NCBI RefSeq assembly: GCF_000147815.2
Contig: NC_015957.1
Location: 1,736,001 to 1,800,000 of the forward strand
Direction: 5' to 3'
Origin: Streptomyces violaceusniger Tu 4113
GTDB taxonomy: Bacteria; Actinomycetota; Actinomycetes; Streptomycetales; Streptomycetaceae
Length of the DNA: 64,000 nt
The notes under the pieces were generated by a model. The model made no database searches. It was not told where the DNA came from and saw nothing but the letters and a program-made list of their open reading frames with translations. Position numbers and translations under genes: made by a program. This document shows positions 7,245-18,056 of this stretch, piece by piece. Positions within the stretch are counted from its first letter, which is position 1. Each line of letters opens with the position of its first letter.

Positions 7245-8212
7245 CCCTGGCCGCCCCCATCCTCGTTGTCTCACAGGTGGATGATGCAACCGCCGATTCC
7301 GTCATCGAGGAACTGAACCGGCGCCATGTCCCGGTCGTACGCCTGGACCCGGGCGGCTTCCCCACGGACCTCTGCGTCGCGGCCCGTCTGGACAATGACG
7401 GGTTGCGCGGGAACGCACGGACGCGAACCCGGGTCACCGACCTCGGCCGGGTTCGATCCGTGTACTGGCGCCGACCGCGCCCCTACGTAGGTCCGCCCGG
7501 GCTGGTAGACCAGGACGCCCGCTGGTGCCGGGAAGAGGCTCGCTACGGTCTCGGGGGCATCCTCGCTTCCCTCCCTGGCGCGTACTACGTGAACCACCCA
7601 TGGCGGAACCGGGACGCGGAGCACAAGCCCGCCCAGCTCGCCACTGCGGCGCGTTGCGGCTTTGATATCCCGCCGACTCTCCTGACGAATGTCGAGACCG
7701 CCGTCAGGGAGTTCGCCCGCGAGCACGGCTCAGTCATCTACAAGCCACTGCGCAGCACGAACTACCAGGATGCCGACGGCCGGGCACTGACGGTATGGGT
7801 CGAGGAAGTCGATCCCGACGACCTGAACGCCGGCGTCGGCCAGACCATGCACCTGTTCCAAAAACGTGTGCAATCCGTCGCTGATCTACGGGTGACCGCC
7901 GTGGGCGAAAAGGTCTTCACGGTCCGGATCGAGGGTTCGCCCGGCCTGGACTGGCGACGCCACTACGACACTCTGTCGTATTCGCTCGTCGATACGCCGC
8001 CGGAAGTGGCCAAGAGCGTGCGCCAGTATCTGGACGTTTTCGGGCTCGTCTTCGGGGCCTTCGATTTCGGCGTGGGCCGGGATGGCCGAATCTGGCTGTA
8101 CGAGTGCAACCCAAATGGTCAATATGCGTGGTTCCCTGAACCGATCAGCAGCAAGATCATCACTGCCGTCGCCGACCAGCTCCAGTACGCAGGAGAACAC
8201 CGTGCCCGCTGA
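7241..8212 (+). CDS. ATP-grasp ribosomal peptide maturase (graspetide macrocyclase)
   Basis: A 323-residue ATP-grasp ligase of the MvdD/TIGR04187-like type. It should activate Asp/Glu side chains of the precursor as acyl phosphates and form ester or amide cross-links. An N-terminal pre-grasp domain (ILVVSQVDDATADSVIEEL, VYWRRPRPY) is followed by YVNHPWRNRDAEHKPAQLATAARCGFDIP in the family style. ATP-grasp elements are VIYKPLRS (near 165), FQKRVQSVADLRVTAVG and the metal-binding end YECNPNGQYAWFPEP (near 287). The start is TTG 7241, overlapping the precursor stop, with AGGAAGG upstream. The stop lies inside the next gene, so all three are translationally coupled. Confidence 0.92.
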   Translation: MTLAAPILVVSQVDDATADSVIEELNRRHVPVVRLDPGGFPTDLCVAARLDNDGLRGNARTRTRVTDLGRVRSVYWRRPRPYVGPPGLVDQDARWCREEARYGLGGILASLPGAYYVNHPWRNRDAEHKPAQLATAARCGFDIPPTLLTNVETAVREFAREHGSVIYKPLRSTNYQDADGRALTVWVEEVDPDDLNAGVGQTMHLFQKRVQSVADLRVTAVGEKVFTVRIEGSPGLDWRRHYDTLSYSLVDTPPEVAKSVRQYLDVFGLVFGAFDFGVGRDGRIWLYECNPNGQYAWFPEPISSKIITAVADQLQYAGEHRAR

Positions 8213-9338
8213 CCCTGCCGCGCTCCGCCTTGCCCTGGCCGAGGGGATCAGCGCCGCCAATCCGACCCTTGACTCCGGTTGGAGCGACGCCGTCGCGGCT
8301 GTCCCCCGCGAGCTGTTCCTCGGCACCGCGGCCTTCCGTCCCACCGGCACCGGATGGGAACCCGTACACCGGGCCGAGGCCGGGGAGGACGAGTGGCTGC
8401 GGATGATCTACTCCGACCAGACGTGGGTCACCCAGGTCCAGGAGAAGGACGCCGCCGATGCCACGGGTCCCGTCTCCGGCAGCCCCACGTCCTCGGCAAC
8501 GCTCCCTTCTCTGGTGGTACGCACTGCCCAGGTGGCGGAACTCCGCTCCGGTCAGAAGGTTCTCGAAGTGGGCACCGGCACCGGCTACTCCACCGCGGTC
8601 CTGTGCCACCGGCTCGGGGCCGGGAATGTCGTCAGCATCGAGTACGACTCCGTCCTGGCCGCAAGGGCCGCCGCGCACCTGGGCGAGGCCGGATATACGC
8701 CGACGCTCGCGGTCGGAGACGGCCTCAAAGGGTGCAAGGAACACGCCGACTATGACGCGATCGTCGCCACCTGCTCCGTACGGTCCATCCCGCACTCGTG
8801 GTTCTGGCAACTCAACGACGGCGGAACAATCACCACCACCATTTCCGGCTGGATGCTCGCCGCCGGAATGATCCGTCTCGCCCTCGACGACGAGGGAACC
8901 GCCCATGGTCGGTTCACCAGCGACACGATCACCTATATGTTGGCCCGCCCCCACGAGCGGCCCCCGTCCCCGTCCTTCTTCCGGCTGGACGGCGACAGCC
9001 GTCGTACACGCCTGGACCCCGGGCTCCTCGAGGACTGGGCAGGACGGTTCGTCGCCCAACTCGCGGCACCTTCTGCCGAGCTGATGACCACCGGCTCCGG
9101 CGTCATCCTCCGTGACGTAGCGACCGGCTCACAGGCGTGGACGGAACCCGAGGGCGAGGGGTGGACCGTGCACCAGCACGGGCCACTCCACCTCTGGGAC
9201 CAAGTGGAACAGGCTCTTCTCCTGTGGCGGGACGCGGGAGCGCCGGACCTGACGGAGTTCGGGATGACCGCCACCCCCTTCGAGCAGACCGTATGGATCG
9301 GCTCGCCGAAGGGGCCGAATTGGCAGCTCCCCGTCTGA
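8202..9338 (+). CDS. PIMT-like methyltransferase of an ATP-grasp RiPP system (probable aspartimide-forming)
   Basis: A 378-residue SAM methyltransferase homologous to protein-L-isoaspartate O-methyltransferase but longer. PIMT features include LFLGTAAFRP, the SAM motif VLEVGTGTGYSTAV (near 120-133) and DYDAIVATCSV; the last ~150 residues, with FEQTVWIGSPKGPNWQLPV, are specific to this RiPP-associated group (TIGR04188-like). In characterised relatives (fuscimiditide, amycolimiditide) such enzymes methylate a core Asp and the ester collapses to a stable aspartimide. Here the obvious target is D68-G69 of the precursor. The GTG at 8202 has AGGAGA five bases before it and overlaps the ligase by 11 bases. 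No protease or exporter gene follows. Confidence 0.9.
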   Translation: MPADPAALRLALAEGISAANPTLDSGWSDAVAAVPRELFLGTAAFRPTGTGWEPVHRAEAGEDEWLRMIYSDQTWVTQVQEKDAADATGPVSGSPTSSATLPSLVVRTAQVAELRSGQKVLEVGTGTGYSTAVLCHRLGAGNVVSIEYDSVLAARAAAHLGEAGYTPTLAVGDGLKGCKEHADYDAIVATCSVRSIPHSWFWQLNDGGTITTTISGWMLAAGMIRLALDDEGTAHGRFTSDTITYMLARPHERPPSPSFFRLDGDSRRTRLDPGLLEDWAGRFVAQLAAPSAELMTTGSGVILRDVATGSQAWTEPEGEGWTVHQHGPLHLWDQVEQALLLWRDAGAPDLTEFGMTATPFEQTVWIGSPKGPNWQLPV

Positions 9339-9365
9339 ACCGTCGCACACTCCGACAGCAACGTG

Positions 9366-9563
9366 TCAGTTCGGCAACCGGTCAAAGTGCCCGTGTTTGA
9401 CGCCGAAGATGAATGTGCGTAGCGCGACCCTGTCGGTATGGAGAACGGCGCTGGGTTCCACACTCTCCCGGATGGCTATGCCACTGCCGTCAGCGGCCAG
9501 CTCTATGCAGTTGTTGCCGCCGCCGCCACAGAAGGACGACCGCTGCCAGGTGTACTCGTGCAC
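9366..9563 (-). CDS. DUF397-domain small protein
   Basis: A 65-residue protein with the DUF397 pattern: W-x-RSSFCGGGGNNCIELA, then a short beta segment (GIAIRES) and LRTFIFGVKHGHFD. DUF397 proteins are small partners encoded next to XRE/DUF5753 regulators in Streptomyces (whiJ-like loci), where they are thought to antagonise or assist the regulator. Here it follows the XRE gene by 12 bases in the same operon. The biochemical role is unknown. Confidence 0.85.
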   Translation of the reverse strand: MHEYTWQRSSFCGGGGNNCIELAADGSGIAIRESVEPSAVLHTDRVALRTFIFGVKHGHFDRLPN

Positions 9564-9575
9564 TGATAGCTCCTC

Positions 9576-10430
9576 TCACATCTCACGGGCGATGGAGCGG
9601 ATGAGCTTCTGCGACTCGTCGGCGGGAAGCGCGGACCCCTCCATCAGGTCCAGCAGTGCACGATAGTTGGCGATTGGAGTGGGGGAGTCAACGAAGTGGG
9701 GGCCGTACGCCGAGTCCAGTTGAACCGTGTCGAGCTGAGGGACGGCCCCCTCTGCGTAGAGGACGGACTGCCCGGCGCCGTGAAAGCTGCCCGCGCTGAA
9801 CGGAATGACCAGCAGTGTGATGTTGTCGCGGCTGGCGGAGTCGGCCAGGTACTCAAGCTGCGACCGAGCCACTTCTGGCCCGCCGAACTGCATGCGTAGC
9901 GCCGCCTCGTGGATGATGCCAACGTACGGGGTGGGATGCTCTCGGTCGAAGATGCCTTGACGGGCAAGACGGTGCGCGACGCGTAGCTCGATCTCCAGAC
10001 GCGGCAGTTTGGGGACCACGAGATCGAAGAGTGCCCGTGCATGATCTTCGGTCTGCAACAGTCCCGGAAGGTGCACCGTCTGTGCCGTACGGATACGTGT
10101 GGCGTAGTGCTCGATCTCAGAGATGTCCAGGAAGCCGTCCGGTAGCTTTCCCTTGTATTCCTGCCACCAGTGGTCGTTCCGGCGGCTGCCTGTCATAGAG
10201 GCCAATGCCTCGACAAGTGCTTCATCCGCGCATCCGTAGTTGCAGGCCAGTTGGCGGACCCGTTCTTCGCTCAGTCTCGTCCGCGCCGCCTCCACGTTGG
10301 AGATCATTGTCCGGTCGGCGCCGAGCATGGCGGCGGCTTGTTGGATGGAGATCCCTGCCTGCTCCCGCATGCGTCGGAGTTCAGTCGCGAGGCGGCGCTG
10401 ACCGCAAGTCGGAGCGCTTCTTGGTGACAT
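9576..10430 (-). CDS. XRE helix-turn-helix regulator with DUF5753 (WhiJ/Scr1-like)
   Basis: 284 residues: an N-terminal XRE helix-turn-helix (LATELRRMREQAGISIQQAAAMLGADRTMISNVEAARTRL, split here only for description) and a DUF5753 C-terminal domain with YKGKLPDGFLDISEIEHYA, VHLPGLLQTEDHARALF and NITLLVIPFSAGSFHGAG. This family, many copies per Streptomyces genome, includes WhiJ and relatives affecting development. The gene is upstream of its DUF397 partner and divergent from the HATPase gene, which completes the usual trio. The shared upstream region (10431-10653) carries several GTGA(G/C)T half-sites suited to autoregulation. Confidence 0.88.
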   Translation of the reverse strand: MSPRSAPTCGQRRLATELRRMREQAGISIQQAAAMLGADRTMISNVEAARTRLSEERVRQLACNYGCADEALVEALASMTGSRRNDHWWQEYKGKLPDGFLDISEIEHYATRIRTAQTVHLPGLLQTEDHARALFDLVVPKLPRLEIELRVAHRLARQGIFDREHPTPYVGIIHEAALRMQFGGPEVARSQLEYLADSASRDNITLLVIPFSAGSFHGAGQSVLYAEGAVPQLDTVQLDSAYGPHFVDSPTPIANYRALLDLMEGSALPADESQKLIRSIAREM

Positions 10431-10486
10431 GGGTCCTCTTTCTGTTACGCGGGGTCAGTCTGGCAGGGGCGCCAAGGGGAGGTCTA

Positions 10487-10540
10487 GTGAGTCAAGTGAA
10501 GATTCACTCATTCGTGTTTGGTGACTCATAAGTTACTCAC
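10487..10540. promoter_or_regulatory. Cluster of GTGA/TCAC half-sites between the XRE and HATPase genes
   Basis: GTGAGTCA (10487-10494), the dyad AGTGAA-GA-TTCACT (10495-10508) and GTGACTCATAAGTTACTCAC (10521-10540) occur within 54 bases, in a locally AT-rich stretch. Their position in the divergent intergenic region makes them good candidates for the XRE-regulator operator. No binding data are implied. Confidence 0.45.
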
Positions 10541-10653
10541 GATGCTCTACGTTTGTGAGGCAAGCCACTCGTCTCTCGCTCCAACGAGCGGGAGGCGGCG
10601 ACCACGAACACACCCTCGTACCGCGATCGAAAACCCCGCACCGGAGGCGCCGC

Positions 10654-11130
10654 GTGACCCCGTTTCCGCCACCCCTGCTGTTCACCGAGCCCTGGGAGTA
10701 CGAACTCCGCTTCCCTCGCGATCCGCGCGGCCCGGGGATCGTCCGGGCCACCCTGCGCGCCGTGCTGACCGGACACGGCCTACGCGAACTCGTCGAGCGA
10801 GCCGCGCTGTTGACGTCCGAGCTGACCACCAACTCCGTCCGCTACTCCGACAACTACGCCTCTGTGCGCCTGCTCTGGTCGCACCCCGTCCTCCGGATCA
10901 GCGTCACGGACACCAACCCCGAACTGCCCGAGCCACTGAAGCCACTGGCAGAGTCGGTGTCGACCGAGTTGGAGAAGGGGCGTGGCCTGTTCATCCTCGA
11001 CGTCCTCGCCGACCGCTGGGGCGGCTGTGCCATCGGAGAAGAGCCGTTCGGGCTCGGTGGCAAGACGCTGTGGTTCGAGTTGTCCTGGGGAGGGCCGCCG
11101 CCGACACCGGTTCCGGCCCTCGCCGCCTGA
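10654..11130 (+). CDS. Anti-sigma-factor-like HATPase (RsbW/SpoIIAB type)
   Basis: A 158-residue single-domain ATPase of the serine-kinase/anti-sigma type. It has the N box ELTTNSVRYS, the G1-like VTDTNPELP and the G2-like GRGLFILDVLADRWG. Such solo proteins are numerous in Streptomyces and often sit beside XRE-DUF397 pairs; some act as anti-sigma factors or in development, others have no known partner. The GTG at 10654 has GGAGG at 10643-10647; the longer upstream frame has no ribosome site. It is divergent from the XRE-DUF397 operon. Confidence 0.85.
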   Translation: MTPFPPPLLFTEPWEYELRFPRDPRGPGIVRATLRAVLTGHGLRELVERAALLTSELTTNSVRYSDNYASVRLLWSHPVLRISVTDTNPELPEPLKPLAESVSTELEKGRGLFILDVLADRWGGCAIGEEPFGLGGKTLWFELSWGGPPPTPVPALAA

Positions 11131-11296
11131 TCCTGGAGAGCGCCGGACTCCCGCCCGCCGGAGCCATGGTCCCGTAACCGGACCCGTTACAGGATGGCAG
11201 CGCTCGGCGGGAAGTCCGCCCGGGTTTCGGGCATGGGATCGCGCCAAGCCGGGACCGTCGTCTGGGCGCGTCCATCGGTGAGGCAAGCTGGGGAGC

Positions 11297-11986
11297 ATGG
11301 GAACGCATCTGATCACTGGGGCAGGCTCGGGCATCGGCGCGGCGGTCACCGAGCGGCTGGCCGAGCGCGGCGAGGAGCTGTGGCTGCTGGCGCGGGACGC
11401 CGGGCGGGCGAAGGAGCTGGCGGAGCGGTTCCCGGGGGTCCGGACGATCGTCGGCGACCTGGCGGACCCGGACCGGCTCTCCTGGGCGCTGGGCCACCAG
11501 ACGCTGCCCGACCGGCTCGACTCGCTGCAGCACATCGCCGGGGTGGTCGACCTGGGCGAGGTCGGGGAGCTGACCCCGAAGGCATGGACCCGCCAGCTCG
11601 CCGCCAACCTCGTCGCGCCCGCCGAGCTGACCCGCCTGCTGCTCCCGCAACTGCGGCTGGCCCAGGGGCATGTCATCTTCGTCAACTCCGGCGCCGGGCT
11701 GCGCGCCAACGCCCAGTGGGGCGCGTACGCCGCCAGCAAGCACGGGCTCAAGGCGCTGGCCGACGCGCTGCGCTGGGAGGAGAGCGGCAACGGCCTCCGG
11801 GTGACCACGGTCTACCCGGGGCGCACGGCCACTCCGATGCAGGTGAAGGTGCACCAGCAGGAGGGCAAGGAGTACGACGCGGAGCGCTGGATGGAGCCCG
11901 GGACGGTGGCGACGACCATCCTGACCGCGCTCGATCTGCCGCGCGACGCCGAGATCACCGACCTCCAGATCCGCCCCCGCGGCTGA
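11297..11986 (+). CDS. Short-chain dehydrogenase/reductase
   Basis: A 229-residue classical SDR with the NAD(P)-binding TGAGSGIG (residues 7-14), the downstream D-L-A-D segment, NSGAG holding the catalytic Ser region and YAASK with catalytic Tyr and Lys. The loop after the Rossmann start (LLARDAGRAKEL) with Arg suggests NADP preference. The substrate cannot be told from sequence. The ATG is preceded by GGGGAG. It is monocistronic between the RiPP/whiJ-like island and the MetE-core gene. The same SDR is, from memory, a usual neighbour of ligA in Streptomyces. Confidence 0.88.
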   Translation: MGTHLITGAGSGIGAAVTERLAERGEELWLLARDAGRAKELAERFPGVRTIVGDLADPDRLSWALGHQTLPDRLDSLQHIAGVVDLGEVGELTPKAWTRQLAANLVAPAELTRLLLPQLRLAQGHVIFVNSGAGLRANAQWGAYAASKHGLKALADALRWEESGNGLRVTTVYPGRTATPMQVKVHQQEGKEYDAERWMEPGTVATTILTALDLPRDAEITDLQIRPRG

Positions 11987-12073
11987 GCCGCCCTCGGCGC
12001 GGGGCGGTCACCTGCCCCTGCCGCTCTGCCCGCCGCCTGCCCGGCCGTGCACGGCCCATGCGGTTAGGGGGAA

Positions 12074-12175
12074 GTCGGCTGCGGTGCGGAGGCGCCCCGA
12101 AGGGGCGCGGGGAACTGCGCGACCAGCCACGACGGCGCCGCAGACGAACGACGGCAGCTCAGGGCACGTCCAGCG
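12074..12175. repeat. Intergenic repeat, copy A
   Basis: This copy begins GTCGGCTGCGG, contains the hairpin GGCGCCCC-GA-AGGGGCGC, then CCACGACGGCGCCGCAGACG, and ends CACGTCCAGCG. The same ordered blocks recur at 21790-21917. It sits just upstream of the MetE-core gene. No coding frame is evident. Confidence 0.75.
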
Positions 12176-12198
12176 AAGGGCACACCCAGCGGAGCGCT

Positions 12199-12210
12199 TA
12201 GGCTTCGCGG
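12199..12210 (+). promoter_or_regulatory. Candidate -10 box for a leaderless MetE-core transcript
   Basis: TAGGCT (12199-12204) lies six bases before the GTG start at 12211, with no Shine-Dalgarno sequence between. This is the standard leaderless geometry. Confidence 0.5.
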
Positions 12211-13227
12211 GTGAGCGACAAGAGCACCAACACGCACTACTGGGGCCCGGGGGCCGCGAGCGGCGTCGGGTCGATGCCGGGCGACGACGCGCGGGAGGCA
12301 GTGAAGACCGTCACCGGGTCGCTGGAGGCCCTGCCGTATCTTCCGGAGCTGCCCGCGCGGGGGCCCGGCGCGGACATGATCGGGCGCACCGCCGGGATGC
12401 TGGTCGAGCTGTACGCGCATGTGGAGCCGAGCGGCTGGCGGATCAGCGACCGGCCCGGCCGGGAGACCCGGCGGGCCCGCGCCTGGATGGGCGAGGACCT
12501 CGACGCGCTGGAGGAGTTCACCCAGGGGTACCAGGGGGCGCTCAAGGTGTCGGCCGTGGGGCCCTGGACCCTGGCCGCCTCCCTCGAACTGCGCGGCGGT
12601 GAGGTCGCGCTGAGCGACCCGGGCGCCTGCCGCGATCTGACGGCCTCGCTCGCCGAAGGGTGCCGCGCCCATCTGGCGGAGGTGCGCCGTCGGGTGCCGG
12701 GCGCCGAGGTGGTGCTGCAGCTCGACGAGCCGTCGCTGACGTCGGTGCTGCGCGGGAGCGTCCGCAGCGCCAGCGGCTACCGCACCCACGCCGCCGTGGA
12801 CCGGGGCGTGGTCGAGGGTGCGCTGCGGACTCTGGTGGAGGCGGCCGGCGGGCCGGTGGTGGTGCACTCGTGCGCGCCCGCCGTGCCGTTCGGGCTGCTG
12901 CGGCGCGCGGGAGTCGAGGGGATCTCCTTTCCCCTGTCGCTGCTCACGGAGAGTGAGGAGGAGGCGATCGGGGAGGCCGTGGAAGGCGGTACGGCGCTGC
13001 TCATCGGCGCGGTACCCGGCACCGACAGTCCATTGTCGGACCCTGCCGGTAGCGTCAGTGGTGTCAGGACGTTGTGGCGCAGGCTGGGGCTGTCACCGGA
13101 GACTCTCGCGGAATCCGTGGTGATCACCCCGTCGTGCGGGCTCGCGGGCGCCTCGCCCGGGTACGCCCGCGCCGCGCTGGCCCATTGCGTCCAGGCGGCG
13201 AGATCGCTCGCGGACAACCCTGAGTAA
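12211..13227 (+). CDS. Cobalamin-independent methionine-synthase-family protein (C-terminal core only)
   Basis: 338 residues resembling the catalytic C-terminal barrel of MetE without the N-terminal folate-binding barrel, like archaeal core-MetE proteins. Zinc-ligand motifs are visible as HSC (VVVHSCAP) and the Cys of ITPSCGLAGAS, with QLDEPSL in the expected position. The methyl donor is unknown; without the N-terminal domain polyglutamyl-methyltetrahydrofolate use is doubtful. The GTG start fits leaderless translation. It ends 15 bases before ligA and may be cotranscribed with it. Confidence 0.85.
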   Translation: MSDKSTNTHYWGPGAASGVGSMPGDDAREAVKTVTGSLEALPYLPELPARGPGADMIGRTAGMLVELYAHVEPSGWRISDRPGRETRRARAWMGEDLDALEEFTQGYQGALKVSAVGPWTLAASLELRGGEVALSDPGACRDLTASLAEGCRAHLAEVRRRVPGAEVVLQLDEPSLTSVLRGSVRSASGYRTHAAVDRGVVEGALRTLVEAAGGPVVVHSCAPAVPFGLLRRAGVEGISFPLSLLTESEEEAIGEAVEGGTALLIGAVPGTDSPLSDPAGSVSGVRTLWRRLGLSPETLAESVVITPSCGLAGASPGYARAALAHCVQAARSLADNPE

Positions 13228-15441
<2,214 letters not shown>

Positions 15442-15732
15442 CACGGACGGCCCGTGCAGGGGCGGTTGGAGTAGCCGCTCCACCCATCCGGCGCAGTGGT
15501 CCGGCCATCTTGTCCGCCCGGAGGGTGCAAAGCTGGCCGGATTACGACTGGGAGCACTTCCCGGGTACAGCCGGCGGGCATCACCCTTAGAGCGCATAGC
15601 AGAAGGTCATGGATCGTCGGGCGGCATTCGGGGAACCGTCGCCGATCGCCACCCGTCTTCCCCTTCTGCCGCCTACTGTTGAGGTGTGCGCCCGCCGTGG
15701 CGCTGGCACCGCCGGCTGTGAGAGGGACGGGT

Positions 15733-17841
15733 ATGAAACCGACCGAAAGCGCCGCCCCGGCGTCGCGGCTGCGCCGGGCCGTGCTGCCCGCGCTGCCGGC
15801 CGCGGCGGTCGCCATGGCGGCTTTCGCACTCGGCATCGGGGTATTCCGAGTGCTCGACGCGGGCAATGCGCTCTTTCCCGACGGCACCGTGGGCTGGTCG
15901 CTCGCCGTGCTCACCGGAATCATCGTCGGCCATCTGGTCGCCCTCGGGCGCGACCGCTGGTGGGGCGGCACCGGCTCCGGGGCCGCGTTAACCCTGGCCG
16001 CGCTGCTGCTCTACGGCTGGATTCCGGCCGTGCTGGTCAGCCTCGCCGTGGTCGTCCTGGTCGGCGCCGCCCGCCGGCACCGATGGCGGCAGGCAGCCCT
16101 GCACGGCGCGGTCGACATTCTCGGGGTCGGCGCGGCCGCCCTCACCCTCGCCGCCTTCGGCACCACCCCCTCGGTCGAACATCCCTGGCGCACCGACACC
16201 TGGGACGTCTCCGCCATCCCCCAGACGGCCCTGGCCGCCTTCGTCTATCTCGCCCTGACCCGCGCCCTGCTGTGGTGCTCCCTCGCCCCGCCCGGCGCCG
16301 GACTGCCCACCGTCGCCCGCACCGCCCTTTTCCGGCAGGCCCTCGTCGGCATCGCGCTGCTCGGCATCGCCCCCCTCATCGTGGTCGTCGCCGGGGACAC
16401 CCCGCTGCTGCTCCCGCTGTTCGCGGTGCCGCTGGTCGCCCTGGACTCCACGCTGTGGATCGCCCGGGTCCGCGCCGAGGAGCAGTTGCGCGACCCGCTC
16501 ACCGGGCTGCCCAACCGCCAGTGGCTGCTGGAGCGCACCTGGACCGCGCTGGACGAGTCCGAGCGGGCCGGCACCCGCACCGCGCTGGTCCTGCTGGACC
16601 TCGACCGCTTCCGTTCGGTCAACGACACCCTGGGCCATCTGGCCGGTGACCGGCTGCTGCTGCAGATCGCCGAGCGGCTGCGGCTCGCCCTGCCCCGCGG
16701 GGCGGAGGTGGCCCGGCTCGGCGGCGACGAGTTCGCGGTGCTGCTGCCCACCACCGACTCGCTCACCAGCGCCCAGCGCAGCGCCCGCGTCCTGGTCGGC
16801 GATCTCGGCTCCCCCCTCGACCTGGACGGACTGACCCTGGTGCTGGAGGCCAGCGCCGGGGTCGCCGTCTACCCCGACCACGCACTGGACGCCGAGGGGC
16901 TGCTGCGCCGCGCCGACGTCGCGATGTACCAGGCCAAGCGGGACCGCAGCGGAGTCGAGCTGTACGAGGCCCGCCGCGACGGCAACACCCCCGACCGGCT
17001 CGGTCTGCTCGGCGATCTGCGGCGCGCCCTGGACGCGGGCGACGTCGACCTGCACTATCAGCCCAAGGTCGGCTTCGACGGGCATGTGGCGGGCCTGGAG
17101 GCGCTGGTGCGCTGGGTCCACCCGGACCGGGGCAGGGTGCCGCCGGACGAGTTCATCTCCATGGCCGAAAGCTCCGGGCTGATGCCCCGGCTGACCGAGT
17201 ACGTCCTGGAGACGGCGCTGGGCCAGGTCGCGCGCTGGCGCGCCGACGGCCTCGAGGTGCCGGTCGCGGTCAACGTCTCGCCGCGCGATGTCCACACCCC
17301 CGGCTTCGCCGGCGCGGTCGCTGGGCGGCTGGCCCGGCACGGCGTCCCGGCGGGCGCCCTTCAGTTGGAGATAACCGAGCATGTGCTGCTGGAGGACCCG
17401 CAGCGGGCCGCCGACACACTGGCCGGGCTCACCGGCCATGGCGTGAAGATGTCGCTCGACGACTTCGGGACGGGCTATTCCTCGCTGGTCCATCTGCGGC
17501 GGCTGCCGGTGAGCGAGCTCAAGATCGACCGTTCCTTCGTGGCCCGGCTGGCCGTCGACAACGAGGACGCCGAGATCGTCCGCTGTACGGTCGACCTCGC
17601 CCACTCGCTGGGCCTGCTCGTGGTGGCCGAGGGCGTCGAGGACGACGAGACCTGGGAGCGGCTGCGGGATCTGGGCTGCGACGCGGTGCAGGGCTGGCTG
17701 GTGGCCGCCGCGATGCCGCCGGAGGAGGCGACGGCGTGGCTGCGGGCGCGGGGCGAGGGTGGCTGGCACCGCGAGCCGGCGGAGCCGTCGGACCAGGCAC
17801 AGGCTCCCGCGGAGGAGGACGCGGATCAGCCCGTGACGTGA
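15733..17841 (+). CDS. rmdB: Membrane GGDEF-EAL c-di-GMP enzyme, probable RmdB
   Basis: 702 residues: about six N-terminal membrane segments (to ~250), then GGDEF and EAL domains. GGDEF is intact (G330-G331-D332-E333-F334); EAL is intact (E456-A457-L458) with NVSPRD, EITEH, DDFGTGYSSL, KIDRSF and AEGVE, so both synthesis and hydrolysis of c-di-GMP are possible. By domain order and position next to ligA I equate it with RmdB of S. coelicolor, a phosphodiesterase affecting development. The ATG at 15733 follows GAGAGGGACGG. Leu86 is encoded by TTA (15988-15990), so full translation should need the bldA tRNA. A hairpin with T-run follows. Confidence 0.88.
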   Translation: MKPTESAAPASRLRRAVLPALPAAAVAMAAFALGIGVFRVLDAGNALFPDGTVGWSLAVLTGIIVGHLVALGRDRWWGGTGSGAALTLAALLLYGWIPAVLVSLAVVVLVGAARRHRWRQAALHGAVDILGVGAAALTLAAFGTTPSVEHPWRTDTWDVSAIPQTALAAFVYLALTRALLWCSLAPPGAGLPTVARTALFRQALVGIALLGIAPLIVVVAGDTPLLLPLFAVPLVALDSTLWIARVRAEEQLRDPLTGLPNRQWLLERTWTALDESERAGTRTALVLLDLDRFRSVNDTLGHLAGDRLLLQIAERLRLALPRGAEVARLGGDEFAVLLPTTDSLTSAQRSARVLVGDLGSPLDLDGLTLVLEASAGVAVYPDHALDAEGLLRRADVAMYQAKRDRSGVELYEARRDGNTPDRLGLLGDLRRALDAGDVDLHYQPKVGFDGHVAGLEALVRWVHPDRGRVPPDEFISMAESSGLMPRLTEYVLETALGQVARWRADGLEVPVAVNVSPRDVHTPGFAGAVAGRLARHGVPAGALQLEITEHVLLEDPQRAADTLAGLTGHGVKMSLDDFGTGYSSLVHLRRLPVSELKIDRSFVARLAVDNEDAEIVRCTVDLAHSLGLLVVAEGVEDDETWERLRDLGCDAVQGWLVAAAMPPEEATAWLRARGEGGWHREPAEPSDQAQAPAEEDADQPVT

Positions 17842-17874
17842 GGGCGCCGCCCCCGGCGCCCCTGGGCGTTTTTT
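17842..17874 (+). terminator. Intrinsic terminator after rmdB
   Basis: GGGCGCC (17842-17848) pairs with GGCGCCC (17855-17861), a further GC-rich fold abuts it, and six T follow at 17869-17874. The position directly after the stop fits a Rho-independent terminator. Confidence 0.75.
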
Positions 17875-18056
17875 CGTCGTCGGCCGCGGGCCGGTGGGTG
17901 CGTTGTGCCCACCCGTTCCTCCCCCAGCCACCGCTGGGAGGTGCCCCCTCGCGGAGGGAGCCATGACGCGGGTGCACCAAAGCCTTTCGCGCGCCGTGTG
18001 TGGAGAGCCATAGGATTGGGGCCGAAACACTCCACACTCACTTTGAGGATCGCTGC

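Noticed and set aside
9366..10430. DUF397/XRE pair as a toxin-antitoxin system
   Set aside because: Some databases label such regulators TA-like, but nothing in the sequence shows a toxin; the WhiJ-type regulatory role is better supported.
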